NCBI GenBank assembly: GCA_016871335.1
Contig: VFZF01000001.1
Coordinates: 186,001-250,000 of the forward strand
Length of the DNA: 64,000 bases
Reading direction: 5' to 3'
DNA from: Acidimicrobiia bacterium
Lineage (GTDB): Bacteria > Acidobacteriota > Vicinamibacteria > Vicinamibacterales > SCN-69-37
A model generated the notes under the pieces. It had not been told where the DNA came from. It saw only the letters and a program-made list of their open reading frames with translations, and ran no database searches. The position numbers and the translations under genes were made by a program. Shown here one piece after another: positions 1-13,284 of this stretch (the stretch's first letter is position 1; each line of letters starts with the position of its first letter).

Positions 1-12
1 TGACATGGCTTT

Positions 13-684
13 TTAGTGATGTTTCCCGATGAGGTACAGCAGCGGGAAGAGGAAAATCCAGACGATGTCGACGAAGTGCCAGTAGAGGCCCGTGACTTCG
101 ACCGGGGCAAAATAATCCGCGCTGAACTGGTTCTTCCAGGCCATCCGCAGAATGATGAAGAGCAGCACGATGCCCACCACCATGTGCAGGGCATGGATGC
201 CCGTCATCATGAAGTAGAGCGAGAAAAACAGCTGCTGCGCAGGTTCCCGGGCCGGGTCAAAACTCGATCCAGGCACCAGATGATGCTCGAACTTCGCGGC
301 GTACTCGAAGTATTTGACGATCAGGAAGATGCTGCCGAAGATGATCGTCAGAATCAGGTTGGCGATCTGCCACATCCGGTGCCCGACCTGCGCCGCCCGC
401 ACCGCAAGCGCCATCGTCAATGAGCTGACGATGAGCACGAGGGTGTTGATGCCGCCGAGGACTTCGTTGAGCTCGTTGCTGCCCGCCAGCCAGGCATCCG
501 GATACATGTTCCGATAGAGCAGGTAGGCCATGAACAGGCCGCCGAAGAACATGACTTCGGTGACGAGGAACACCCACATCCCGAGGATGGAGGCCTCGAG
601 CTGCTGCGCCATGTTGTGGAAATGGTGCTGCAGCTTCGGGTGGTGTTCCTGATGGGCGTCTGCGTGCACGTTCGGAGCTGACAC
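13..684 (-). CDS. ctaE: Cytochrome c oxidase subunit III
   Basis: Third core subunit of the haem-copper oxidase, an inner-membrane protein that stabilises subunit I and its proton entry. The 223-residue product has the family look: a soluble His-rich N-terminus, then five hydrophobic segments, including the segment starting GMWVFLVTEVMFFGGLFMAY and the late GIHALHMVVG and YWHFVDIVWIFLF motifs typical of CoxC. The start is GTG at 684, one base after the subunit I stop, so translation is probably coupled. An ATG at positions 6-4 on the same strand may open the next oxidase gene (a subunit IV would be expected), but only two codons are in the window. Last complete gene of the ACIII-caa3 operon here. 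Confidence 0.95.
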   Translation of the reverse strand: MSAPNVHADAHQEHHPKLQHHFHNMAQQLEASILGMWVFLVTEVMFFGGLFMAYLLYRNMYPDAWLAGSNELNEVLGGINTLVLIVSSLTMALAVRAAQVGHRMWQIANLILTIIFGSIFLIVKYFEYAAKFEHHLVPGSSFDPAREPAQQLFFSLYFMMTGIHALHMVVGIVLLFIILRMAWKNQFSADYFAPVEVTGLYWHFVDIVWIFLFPLLYLIGKHH

Positions 685-685
685 G

Positions 686-2323
<1,638 letters not shown>

Positions 2324-2338
2324 AACGGTCCTTGCGCC

Positions 2339-3295
2339 TTACTGTCCGCCCGTCGGGGCCGCCGGCGGGGCAGCCTTCAACGTCTTGATATAGGCGATGA
2401 GCTGCATGAGGTTTTCCTCGCTCACCGTGCCCTGAAAGGTCGGCATGATCGGCTGGTAGCCGAGCACGACCTTGGCCTGCGGATTCACAATCGACTCGCG
2501 CAGGTAGTTCTCATCGGCCACCACCGTGCGGCCATCCATCAGGCGCACCGGGTTACCAAACACGCCGGCAAGCACCGGGCCTCGGCCGGTCGTGTCCGAC
2601 TTGTGACAGGTGATGCACGCAAGATCCGTGAAGAGCCGTTCGCCGTTCTCCACGGCCGTGCCCGTGGATCGGCCGCCGGCCAGCCACGCCTCGTAGTCAT
2701 GCTCCTCCATCGCGATGACTCGCCCGATCATCCCGGAGTGGTTCGTGCCGCAGTATTCGGCACAGAAGATCTGATAGGTGCCCGCCTTCGTCGCGCGGAA
2801 CCACATCGTCGTCAACTTGCCAGGCACAGCGTCCATCTTCACGCGGAAGGCCGGGATGTAGTAGTCGTGCAGGACGTCCTCGGAACCCAGCGTGATTTTG
2901 ATGTTCCGGTTGATGGGGACGTGCAGTTCGTTGATCTCGCGCACGCCGTCCGGATGCTGGACCTTCCACATCCACTGCTTGCCCACCACGAAGACTTCCA
3001 TCGAATCGGCCGGCGGACGCGCGATGCGGAAGTACAGGTCCGCACCCCAGACGAACATCGCCATGGCGAGCGCGAACGGAATGACCGTCCACAGCAGTTC
3101 GAGCGCGATCGAACCGTGAATGTCGGCGCCGACCTCATCCGGGTGACGCCGACGGAACTTCACGGCGAAGAACACCACCAATGCGGACACCAGCACGGCG
3201 AAGAACGAACACACCGCGAGGATGAAGAAATAGAGCAGGTCGACCTCGTGCGCAATCGACGAGGCGGCCTCTGGGAACAGGGGGAAACTGGACAT
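2339..3295 (-). CDS. ctaC: Cytochrome c oxidase subunit II with fused cytochrome c domain
   Basis: Electron-entry subunit of a caa3 oxidase. The 318-residue product has two N-terminal membrane helices, a periplasmic cupredoxin domain with the CuA ligands in CAEYCGTNHSGM, and a C-terminal monohaem cytochrome c domain with CITCH and a likely Met ligand in YQPIMPTF. The fused c domain defines the caa3 type and lets the oxidase take electrons directly from the neighbouring ACIII cytochromes. No lipobox Cys is seen at the N-terminus. Its ATG begins immediately after the SCO stop codon, so the two are likely coupled. Confidence 0.96.
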   Translation of the reverse strand: MSSFPLFPEAASSIAHEVDLLYFFILAVCSFFAVLVSALVVFFAVKFRRRHPDEVGADIHGSIALELLWTVIPFALAMAMFVWGADLYFRIARPPADSMEVFVVGKQWMWKVQHPDGVREINELHVPINRNIKITLGSEDVLHDYYIPAFRVKMDAVPGKLTTMWFRATKAGTYQIFCAEYCGTNHSGMIGRVIAMEEHDYEAWLAGGRSTGTAVENGERLFTDLACITCHKSDTTGRGPVLAGVFGNPVRLMDGRTVVADENYLRESIVNPQAKVVLGYQPIMPTFQGTVSEENLMQLIAYIKTLKAAPPAAPTGGQ

Positions 3296-4171
3296 CTACC
3301 GAGTACCCGTTGCGGTCGATGCGACCGCGGTGCGCTGCCGGCGATCGCGCCGCAGGTTGACAAAAAGGAATGCGCCAAGTCCCACCATGGTCAACACGGC
3401 GCCAATCCGGACAAAGGACATAATCGCCAGGCTGTACTTGCCCGTGGCGGGGTCATAGTGAAAGCAATACAGGAGCGCCTGATCCACGAGGGTGCCAATC
3501 TGGCCCTCACCCGCCGCGGTCACGGCAAACCTGAAGTCCAGCGGCGCGAACTCCACGCCGTAGAGGTACTTCGAGACCTTGCCTTGTGCCGTCAGCACCG
3601 TGATGGCGGCCGGGTGGGCGTACTGGTCAATCGCTTCGTCGTAGACGTAGCGAAACCCCACGGCATCGGCCAGCCGATCGATTGACGTCTGACGGCCGGT
3701 CAGGAAGTGAATGCCCGCGTCCGCGGTGGGCCGCTGGTAGTGCTTCACGTACCCGGCCTTCTTCGCGAGCGCCATCGCGGGCGTCTCACCGGGATCAAAA
3801 CTCACCACCACGAGGTCGAAGTCGCGACCGGCATCGATTTTTACCGGCTCCATCGACGAGAACAGCCCGTTGAGCACCTGCGTACAGAGCATCGGACACT
3901 CGTAGTAGACCAGCGCGAGCACCACCGGACGCTTGCCGAAGTAGTCGCCGAGCGTCACATCACGTCCCTGCTCGTCCGTGAACGGCAGATCGAGCGGCAC
4001 CGATTCATCGAGCTTCTGATCGATGCGCACTTCCTTGAGAATCGGCAGCGGCGCCATGGCCGGCGTGCCTGGAGCGCTGGACCCCGGCATCGCCCGCTGC
4101 GCCGACATCGACACCACGCCCGCCCCGGCCCAGAGGACCGCCGCGCACGCGAGGAGTCGTCGCAGCGTCAT
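3296..4171 (-). CDS. SCO1/SenC-family copper chaperone
   Basis: Thioredoxin-fold protein that delivers copper to the CuA site of subunit II and may reduce its cysteines. The 291-residue product has an N-terminal signal or anchor helix, the copper-binding CPMLC motif after VVLALVYYE, and the distal His in YAHPAAI. A second membrane helix (SFVRIGAVLTMVGLGAFLFV) lies near the C-terminus. This tail anchor is seen in SCO proteins encoded in ACIII-caa3 operons and differs from short, singly anchored SCO1. It sits directly upstream of subunit II, which matches its role. Basis: motifs plus operon position. Confidence 0.92.
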   Translation of the reverse strand: MTLRRLLACAAVLWAGAGVVSMSAQRAMPGSSAPGTPAMAPLPILKEVRIDQKLDESVPLDLPFTDEQGRDVTLGDYFGKRPVVLALVYYECPMLCTQVLNGLFSSMEPVKIDAGRDFDLVVVSFDPGETPAMALAKKAGYVKHYQRPTADAGIHFLTGRQTSIDRLADAVGFRYVYDEAIDQYAHPAAITVLTAQGKVSKYLYGVEFAPLDFRFAVTAAGEGQIGTLVDQALLYCFHYDPATGKYSLAIMSFVRIGAVLTMVGLGAFLFVNLRRDRRQRTAVASTATGTR

Positions 4172-4173
4172 GC

Positions 4174-4605
4174 CTACTGCCCTCCCGCCCGCACAGGAAG
4201 ACCCTGCTTCAGGATGAGATCCTTCGCGACATCGACGGGGACCCGCACCGTGCCGGCGTTCTGGTCCACCCAGCCATACGTCGTCAGCATCTGCAGTTCG
4301 TGGTCGCGGAACTTCTTGAGGTTGGTGGGTTCATCGACCAGCAGCGGCGCCGGCGACGTGTTGCTCGACACAATGCGCCCGTCCACGATGGTCGGCGTCA
4401 CGGCCTCGGCCGCGAGTGGATTACGGGCCGTATCGTTCGTCACGGCGCGGTGCTCCATGAACAGATAGAAACCCCACACAATGAGGTAACAGGCCAGAGT
4501 GACAATGGTGAGCACCACCATCGAGACGCTTAGGCTCTTGTACTCGATGCCGTCGCCTTCGGTCCTGGCCGGCGTGGCGTGGCCGTGGTGATTAGTGTCC
4601 GCCAT
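4174..4605 (-). CDS. Small membrane protein of the ACIII-caa3 operon, function unknown
   Basis: 143 residues starting at ATG 4605; a TTG two codons upstream is also possible. The coding start overlaps the ActF end by 14 bp. It has a short His-rich N-terminus, one membrane helix (VVLTIVTLACYLIVWGFYLF) and a periplasmic C-terminal part. The end of that part, ITRVPV-like NAGTVRVPVDVAKDLILKQG, resembles short motifs found in proteins encoded beside SCO genes. I do not recognise a catalytic motif or metal site. Position between ActF and SCO suggests an accessory or assembly subunit of the ACIII-oxidase supercomplex. That is inference only. Confidence 0.7.
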   Translation of the reverse strand: MADTNHHGHATPARTEGDGIEYKSLSVSMVVLTIVTLACYLIVWGFYLFMEHRAVTNDTARNPLAAEAVTPTIVDGRIVSSNTSPAPLLVDEPTNLKKFRDHELQMLTTYGWVDQNAGTVRVPVDVAKDLILKQGLPVRAGGQ

Positions 4606-5800
4606 TGGCAACTGCTTCCTTGAAGTACGGGTCGTTGGCCGGCACCAGCGACCGGCGGCCCAGATTCCGGTAGAACAGGAACAACCATGGTGCCGCGAAC
4701 GCGACCACCATCGCGAAGTCCATCCAGTGGAGGGTGTATTCGTGCCGGAACACCGGCCCGATCGTCCACGCGAAGTCGACGACGCGCATGGTGAGAACCA
4801 GGAAGGCCACGCGCGAGAGCACCCGGCCGTGACGCTTCAGGTTCCGCGACAGCAGCAACATGAACGGCAGGACGAAGTGACCGACCAGCACGACCACCGC
4901 CCACGGTGCCCAGTGGCCCTGGAGACGCTCGATGTACCAGGGAATTTCTTCCGGCAGGTTGGCCGACCAGATGATCAGCAGCTGCGACACGTTGAAGTAG
5001 GCCCACAACATGACGAAGGCCAGCATCAGCTTGCCGTAGTCGTGGAACCGCTCGGCGTCAGCCACCTCGGAGATCGGCTTCGAGTTCGAGAGGCCCTGCA
5101 GCACGAGAATGGTGAACGCCAGCGTCGAGAGGCCCTGCCCACCGAGCACAAGCACCCCGAAGATCGTCGAGTAGAAGTGCGGGTCGAGCGACATGACCCA
5201 GTCGACGCTCATGAAAGTGATGGCCAGCACGTGCAGCACCATGCCGGGACCTGACAACACGCGGAAGCGGCGGTCCTTCGGGCCTGGGCCCTCCGGCGCC
5301 GTCTCATCCTGCTCCTTCGACCACTTGTTCAGGATGAACGTGAGGCCCATCCAGATCACGAAGTAGATCACCGTGCGGAGGTAGAAGAACTCGGGATTCA
5401 GATATCCGGCCTTGAGCTGGATGATGTGGTCGTCGACGGCCTCCGGCCGTGCCCACTTGTAGAGCGTGGGCAGGTTCATTGCGATGGGGATGAACAACAG
5501 CGCCATCAGCGGCAACGTGCGCGTGCCGGCTTCAAACACACGGCGGGCCACCAGGCCCCACGCGCCACCGCTCAGGTACTGGACCATCAGCAGCGAGAGT
5601 GATCCCAGCGAAATGCCGATCCAGAACATGTAGGCGATCAGGTAGGACTGGAGGAACTGCGACAGGTCCACCATGAAATACCCGGCCGCGACGGCCACAA
5701 TGCCAACCGCCCCGAACAGAACGCCGCGGTTGGACAGACGGGCCAGATCGGCGACCGGCCGTTCTTTCAGCAACGCGGCTGCGTTGAACTCCGCACTCAT
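4592..5800 (-). CDS. actF: Alternative complex III subunit ActF (quinol-binding integral membrane subunit)
   Basis: Integral membrane subunit of the alternative complex III quinol:electron-acceptor oxidoreductase. The 402-residue product has about ten helices and belongs to the NrfD/PsrC-like group, as does ActC. Recognisable stretches are SYLIAYMFWIGISLGSLSLL near the N-terminus and LSQLLIIWSANLPEEIPWY in the middle. The start ATG overlaps the actE stop in an ATGA arrangement, so translation is coupled. ActF is typically thinner in conserved quinol-site residues than ActC, and I did not try to assign a quinone site. Confidence 0.92.
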   Translation of the reverse strand: MSAEFNAAALLKERPVADLARLSNRGVLFGAVGIVAVAAGYFMVDLSQFLQSYLIAYMFWIGISLGSLSLLMVQYLSGGAWGLVARRVFEAGTRTLPLMALLFIPIAMNLPTLYKWARPEAVDDHIIQLKAGYLNPEFFYLRTVIYFVIWMGLTFILNKWSKEQDETAPEGPGPKDRRFRVLSGPGMVLHVLAITFMSVDWVMSLDPHFYSTIFGVLVLGGQGLSTLAFTILVLQGLSNSKPISEVADAERFHDYGKLMLAFVMLWAYFNVSQLLIIWSANLPEEIPWYIERLQGHWAPWAVVVLVGHFVLPFMLLLSRNLKRHGRVLSRVAFLVLTMRVVDFAWTIGPVFRHEYTLHWMDFAMVVAFAAPWLFLFYRNLGRRSLVPANDPYFKEAVANGGH

Positions 5801-6444
5801 CGGTGAATCTCCCCTGCAGCTGGCGTCGCGCCACCGGCAGGCACCGCCGTCGCGCCCTTGCGCAACTGATCAAGCACATCGGCCGGCAGATCCCCCGGCG
5901 TCGCCTGCCGGCTGGCCTGCAGGGCCCGCACGTACGCCACGATCCGCCAGCGATCCTCAACCGGAATCTGCGAGCGGTAATCCGGCATCACGCCGAAACC
6001 GTTCGTGATCACATCGTAGAAATATCCAATCGGTGCAGTCCGGAGCCGATCGATATGCATGGACTGCGCCTGCCGATACCCGCGCTGCACGACCATGCCG
6101 TTGCCCTCGCCGGTCTTGCCGTGGCACGGCGCACAGAACACATTGAACCGCTCGTGGCCGCGATCCAGATCCGCGCGGCTGATCGCAAACGGGAACGCCA
6201 CCACGGGCAATCCGGACGCGTCCTTGCCGGTGTGCAGGTACGCGTCCTCGTTCAGATGGCCACGCGCGACGGTGCCGGCCATGAGCGGTCGTGCGGCGCT
6301 GCCATCCGCGAACAGCTCGGACGCCTCAAGCGGGTCGTACCGCGGCGCGTCGTGCATGTCCTGCCGGCAGCCCGCGCCGACCAGGGCTGTGAAAGCGACG
6401 CCTGCCACGAGGCACCGGCTGCGTGAACCAAGTTTAGTGATCAA
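5797..6444 (-). CDS. actE: Alternative complex III subunit ActE (monohaem cytochrome c lipoprotein)
   Basis: Membrane-anchored cytochrome c that carries electrons within or out of ACIII. The 215-residue product starts with a signal peptide ending in the lipobox LVGAGC, then has one haem site (CAPCH) and a likely distal Met in FGVMPDY. The start codon appears to be TTG at 6444, overlapping the actD stop. A later GTG would leave only a very short signal sequence, so TTG is preferred. Monohaem ActE fits the family, where ActA is the multihaem partner. Confidence 0.9.
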   Translation of the reverse strand: MITKLGSRSRCLVAGVAFTALVGAGCRQDMHDAPRYDPLEASELFADGSAARPLMAGTVARGHLNEDAYLHTGKDASGLPVVAFPFAISRADLDRGHERFNVFCAPCHGKTGEGNGMVVQRGYRQAQSMHIDRLRTAPIGYFYDVITNGFGVMPDYRSQIPVEDRWRIVAYVRALQASRQATPGDLPADVLDQLRKGATAVPAGGATPAAGEIHR

Positions 6445-6985
6445 GCTTCACCACTTCCCGGGCATGGAGCCCCGCGAGAAACGCCCGCGTCTGCTCTTCG
6501 TTGTAGCGCGGGTCATCCGCCTCAATGGCCAGGAAAAACGCATCCTGACTGGCCAGGCTGAAGCGCTTCGCATTAAAGACCGGGTGATACGGCAACGGCA
6601 GGCCGTTGAGCGCGATCATCGAGATCACGGCCGCGAACGCGGCCAGCAGGATCGTCGTTTCAAACGTCGGAGGAATGAACGAGACCCACGAATGGAACGG
6701 CCGGCCGCCGATGTTGATCGGATAGTCGACGACGGACGTCCAGTACTGCAGGCTGTAGCCGCCGATCAGGCCGGTGATGCCGCCGGCGAGCACAAACTTC
6801 GGCACCAGATGTTCCTTCATGCCGAGCGCCTCGGCCAGGCCGTGAATCGGCATGGGCGAATACGCATCCGTCTTCGTATACCCGGCTTCCCGCACCTTGT
6901 GCGCCGCATCCAGCAGCGCCTGGGCGGACTCGAACTCGGCCATCAGGCCGTAATGCGACGTGGTGTCAGCAACATGGTGGGCCAT
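6434..6985 (-). CDS. actD: Alternative complex III subunit ActD (DUF3341)
   Basis: Small two-helix membrane subunit of ACIII. The 183-residue product has the DUF3341 layout: a soluble N-terminal domain (LMAEFESAQALLDAAHKVRE, then YSPMPIHGL), a helix around KFVLAGGITGLIGGY and a second around TILLAAFAAVISMIAL, with a short C-terminal tail. Its ATG overlaps the actC stop (TGATG). No redox centre is expected or seen. Confidence 0.92.
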   Translation of the reverse strand: MAHHVADTTSHYGLMAEFESAQALLDAAHKVREAGYTKTDAYSPMPIHGLAEALGMKEHLVPKFVLAGGITGLIGGYSLQYWTSVVDYPINIGGRPFHSWVSFIPPTFETTILLAAFAAVISMIALNGLPLPYHPVFNAKRFSLASQDAFFLAIEADDPRYNEEQTRAFLAGLHAREVVKLDH

Positions 6986-8385
6986 CAGTGCGCCCCTCCC
7001 TCGGATTTGTGCTTCGGCGACGCCTCAGGCAGCAACGTGCGCATCTCGAAGATCGAAATCATCGGCAGCACGCGCACGAACAGGAACATCAGCGTGAGGA
7101 ACAGGCCGATGGTGCCGAAGAACGTCATGAAGTCCCACCGCGTGGGGTAGTACATATCCCACGACCCCGGCAGGAAGTCGCGGTGCAGACTCGTCACGAT
7201 GATGACGAAGCGCTCCAGCCACATACCCACGTTGACGAACATCGACACCGTGAACAGGATCGCGATGTTGCGGCGGTACTTCTTCACCCACAACAACTGC
7301 GGCACCAGGAAGTTGCAGAGCAGCAGCATCCAGTACGACCACGCATACGGACCGCTGATGATGCGGTTCTGCAACATGAACCGTTCGTACTGGTTGCCCG
7401 AGTACCAGCCGAAGAAGACTTCACAGGCATACCCGTAACACACGATCAGGCCGGTCACGAGTGTGACCTTGGCCATGTTCTCCAGGTGCCGCATCGTGAT
7501 GAAGTCGTGCAGCTTGTAGATCGCCCGCAACGGAATCGCGAGCGTCAACACCATCGCAAAACCGGCGTAGATGGCGCCGGCGACGAAGTAGGGCGGAAAG
7601 ATCGTCGCGTGCCAGCCCGGCAGGTTCGACACGGCGAAGTCGAACGACACGACCGTGTGCACCGAGAGCACCAGCGGCGTGGAGAGCCCGGCCAGAATCA
7701 GATAGGCCGTTTCATACCGGAACCAGTGCCGCGCGGATCCGCGCCAGCCCATCGCCAGGATGCCGTAGATGCGCTTCTGCCACGGCTTTTCGGCCTTGTC
7801 GCGGAAGGTCGCGAGGTCGGGAATAAGACCGACATACCAGAACAACGCGGACACCGTCGCATACGTCGAGACGGCGAACACGTCCCAGATGAGCGGGCTC
7901 TTGAAGTTCGGCCACAGCCCCATCACGTTCGGATAGGGGAACAGCCAGTAGGCCGCCAGCCACGGACGGCCGGTGTGGAAGATCGGGAAGATTGCCGCAC
8001 AAGCCACGGCGAACAACGTCATGGCCTCCGCGAAACGATTGATCGACGTGCGCCAGTCCTGCTTGAAGAGCAGCAGAATCGCGGAGATCAACGTGCCGGC
8101 GTGGCCGATGCCGATCCACCAGACGAAGTTGATGATGTCAAAGGCCCAGCCGACCGGAACGTTGTTGCCCCAGATGCCGACGCCCTTGAGCACGAGATAA
8201 CACAGGGACACCGTCAGGACCGTCAGCAGCGTGAAGCCCACGGCCATGAACACAAACCACGCGGTGGGCGTGTTCTTCGAGAACACGATCCCCACGAGCT
8301 TGTCGGTCATGCTCCGGTAGCTGTGGCCCGGTGCGAGGACCGGGACAGTGCCGAGCGGGTCTTGCGGGTTGGAGGTTCCGTCCAC
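6985..8385 (-). CDS. actC: Alternative complex III subunit ActC (NrfD/PsrC-like quinol-oxidising subunit)
   Basis: Main membrane subunit thought to house the quinol oxidation site and to contact the iron-sulphur subunit ActB. The 466-residue product has about ten helices. Family-like motifs include WWIGIGHAGTLISAILLL and RPWLAAYWLFPYPNVMG. A GTG at 8385 follows a GGAGA with good spacing and is preferred; a TTG lies one codon upstream. It follows actB by about 20 bp. Menaquinol as substrate is inferred from the usual quinone of such bacteria. Confidence 0.92.
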   Translation of the reverse strand: MDGTSNPQDPLGTVPVLAPGHSYRSMTDKLVGIVFSKNTPTAWFVFMAVGFTLLTVLTVSLCYLVLKGVGIWGNNVPVGWAFDIINFVWWIGIGHAGTLISAILLLFKQDWRTSINRFAEAMTLFAVACAAIFPIFHTGRPWLAAYWLFPYPNVMGLWPNFKSPLIWDVFAVSTYATVSALFWYVGLIPDLATFRDKAEKPWQKRIYGILAMGWRGSARHWFRYETAYLILAGLSTPLVLSVHTVVSFDFAVSNLPGWHATIFPPYFVAGAIYAGFAMVLTLAIPLRAIYKLHDFITMRHLENMAKVTLVTGLIVCYGYACEVFFGWYSGNQYERFMLQNRIISGPYAWSYWMLLLCNFLVPQLLWVKKYRRNIAILFTVSMFVNVGMWLERFVIIVTSLHRDFLPGSWDMYYPTRWDFMTFFGTIGLFLTLMFLFVRVLPMISIFEMRTLLPEASPKHKSEGGAH

Positions 8386-8408
8386 CAAAGTTCTCCGTTC
8401 GTCCAGCC

Positions 8409-11432
<3,024 letters not shown>

Positions 11433-11456
11433 GTGCGTTCGTCAAACCAGGCCAAA

Positions 11457-12116
11457 TCAGCGATGACAGACTGAGCAACTGGTCATGTGCTCGACGCCCG
11501 CCACGTTGTATTCCTTCTTCAGCGTCCGACCGAGCTCCAGCTGGTTGGCCGGCGCTTGGTACGCCATATTGAAGACTTCCGACCGCGGGCGGAGGAACTT
11601 CTCCGGCTCGCGGTGGCACTCGAGACACCATTCCATCTGCATCGACGTGGCCTGATAGGTCAGAGCCATCTTGTCGACGGGGCCGTGGCAGGTCGCGCAA
11701 CCGACGCCCTGTTTCACGTGGATTTGGTGATTGAAATAGACGAAGTCTGGAAGGTCGTTCACCCGAATCCACGTCAGAGGGGTGTTATTACGGAAACTCG
11801 CCCGCACCGGCTCTAGCATCGGCGCGTTCGACCAGATCTGCGAGTGACAGTTCATGCAGGTCTTGGTCGGCGGGATGCCGGCGAACGCGGAGTTCTCAAC
11901 TGACGTATGGCAATACCGACAGTCAAGTCCGATACCGCCCACGTGGTGAGCGTGGCTGAACTGAATCGGCTGCTCGACAAACTCGTTCTGCCGCGTCACC
12001 CAGGAGGAACGCATCAGCGTGAAGATCACCCATCCAAGGAACAGGACGAGGCTCAACACAACGAACAGGCTCGAGCGAGCGGCAGCGTTGGCGCTTTTCG
12101 GAAAAATCTGGCTCAT
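11457..12116 (-). CDS. actA: Alternative complex III subunit ActA (pentahaem cytochrome c)
   Basis: Multihaem cytochrome that passes electrons from the ActB clusters to ActE or the oxidase. The 219-residue product has one N-terminal membrane anchor (VVLSLVLFLGWVIFTLM) and five CxxCH haem motifs: CRYCH, CMNCH, CATCH, CLECH and CSVCH, the last near the C-terminus. Pentahaem ActA is the known form in several ACIII enzymes. It is the first gene of the operon, so the promoter should lie in 12117-12348, shared with the divergent ABC transporter genes. Confidence 0.93.
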   Translation of the reverse strand: MSQIFPKSANAAARSSLFVVLSLVLFLGWVIFTLMRSSWVTRQNEFVEQPIQFSHAHHVGGIGLDCRYCHTSVENSAFAGIPPTKTCMNCHSQIWSNAPMLEPVRASFRNNTPLTWIRVNDLPDFVYFNHQIHVKQGVGCATCHGPVDKMALTYQATSMQMEWCLECHREPEKFLRPRSEVFNMAYQAPANQLELGRTLKKEYNVAGVEHMTSCSVCHR

Positions 12117-12290
12117 AGCGGGCTAAAAAGCGCCCCTAGCCTATCTTGATCAACAGGCAATTGCGCACACGCGACAAGGTCAGATCCGCGCCCGTATTTG
12201 GGCCAGAATGTCTCGCGCACGTGCAGCGTCGCTCTCGATCGGATGTCCCGGGTGGGCGGCGTACCCGAGGCAGCCCCTTTATGATGTGAA

Positions 12291-12305
12291 AGGTTTCACA
12301 AACCT
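12291..12305. promoter_or_regulatory. Short inverted repeat in the divergent actA/ABC promoter region
   Basis: AGGTTT and AAACCT flank a 3-nt spacer (CAC), 44 bp before the ABC ATPase start and about 175 bp before actA. It is the clearest dyad in the 232-bp divergent intergenic region. It could be an operator for either direction or a chance palindrome. No confident -35/-10 pair was assigned. Confidence 0.3.
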
Positions 12306-12348
12306 GTCAATCCCAACCAAAGAGGTCCGAGTTTCACCCGGAGTCCAC

Positions 12349-13284
12349 ATGTCCAGTTCCGCAGCCATCGCCGTCAGCGGCGTGTCCAAGCGACTCGGCG
12401 AGCATCAGGCCGTCAACAACGTCTCGATCGAGGTCCCGGTCGGCTCGATCTACGGCTTCATCGGTCCGAACGGATCGGGGAAGACCACCACGATCCGCAT
12501 GATCATGAACATCCTGGTGCCCGATGCCGGTAGTATCCACGTGCTTGGCAAAGCCAGCGCGGCCGACGTCCGGGACGACGTGGGCTACCTGCCGGAAGAA
12601 CGAGGCCTCTACAAGAAGATGACCGTGCGCCGCGTCCTGCGCTACTACGGACAGCTCAAAGGCAAGACCGCGCACGAAGTCGACGCGGGGATGAAGGAGT
12701 GGCTCGGCCGGCTGCAGCTGACCGACTGGATGGACAAACGCGTCGAGCAGCTCTCCAAGGGCATGGCGCAAAAAGTCCAGTTCATCGCGGCCGTCGTCTC
12801 TCAACCCAAACTGCTGATTCTCGACGAACCGTTCTCCGGTCTCGATCCGGTGAACGCCGAAGCACTCAAGGACGCGGTGCTTGAAATGCGGCGTCTCGGC
12901 ACCACGATTGTGTTTTCGACGCACGACATGGGCGCAGCCGAACGCCTGTGCGAGCGGATTTTCATGATCTTCAAGGGGAACAAGGTGCTCGACGGCACGC
13001 TCGACGACATTCAGGCGGAATACGGCCACGACACCGCGAGAGTCCGCGTCAGTGGCGGCGTGTCGATGCTGCAGGGCCTTCCCGCGGTGGACGCCATCAA
13101 CGATCACGGCAACTACCAGGACGTCCGGCTGAAGGGCAACCCGCAGGCGTTCCTGCAGGCGCTGGTGCAGAAGACCGATGTACAGCAGTTCGAGATACGG
13201 CGGCCGTCGCTGCACGACATCTTTGTGCGGATCGCGCGGCCCACCGCGGATGACCTGCGCGCCGAGAACGGAGATGTGCGATGA
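12349..13284 (+). CDS. ABC transporter ATP-binding protein (NatA-like)
   Basis: ATPase of an ABC-2 type exporter. The 311-residue product has Walker A (GPNGSGKTT), a Q-loop region, the signature LSKGMAQKVQF, Walker B (LLILDEPFSGLD) and the switch His in FSTHDM. The C-terminal extension of about 80 residues resembles the DUF4162 tail of NatA and drug-exporter ATPases. The ATG at 12349 is preferred because homology begins just after it and GGAG lies upstream; the open frame extends 47 codons further 5' without similarity. It overlaps the permease gene by four bases (ATGA). Substrate is unknown; Na+ efflux is suggested only by NatAB resemblance. Confidence 0.9.
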   Translation: MSSSAAIAVSGVSKRLGEHQAVNNVSIEVPVGSIYGFIGPNGSGKTTTIRMIMNILVPDAGSIHVLGKASAADVRDDVGYLPEERGLYKKMTVRRVLRYYGQLKGKTAHEVDAGMKEWLGRLQLTDWMDKRVEQLSKGMAQKVQFIAAVVSQPKLLILDEPFSGLDPVNAEALKDAVLEMRRLGTTIVFSTHDMGAAERLCERIFMIFKGNKVLDGTLDDIQAEYGHDTARVRVSGGVSMLQGLPAVDAINDHGNYQDVRLKGNPQAFLQALVQKTDVQQFEIRRPSLHDIFVRIARPTADDLRAENGDVR

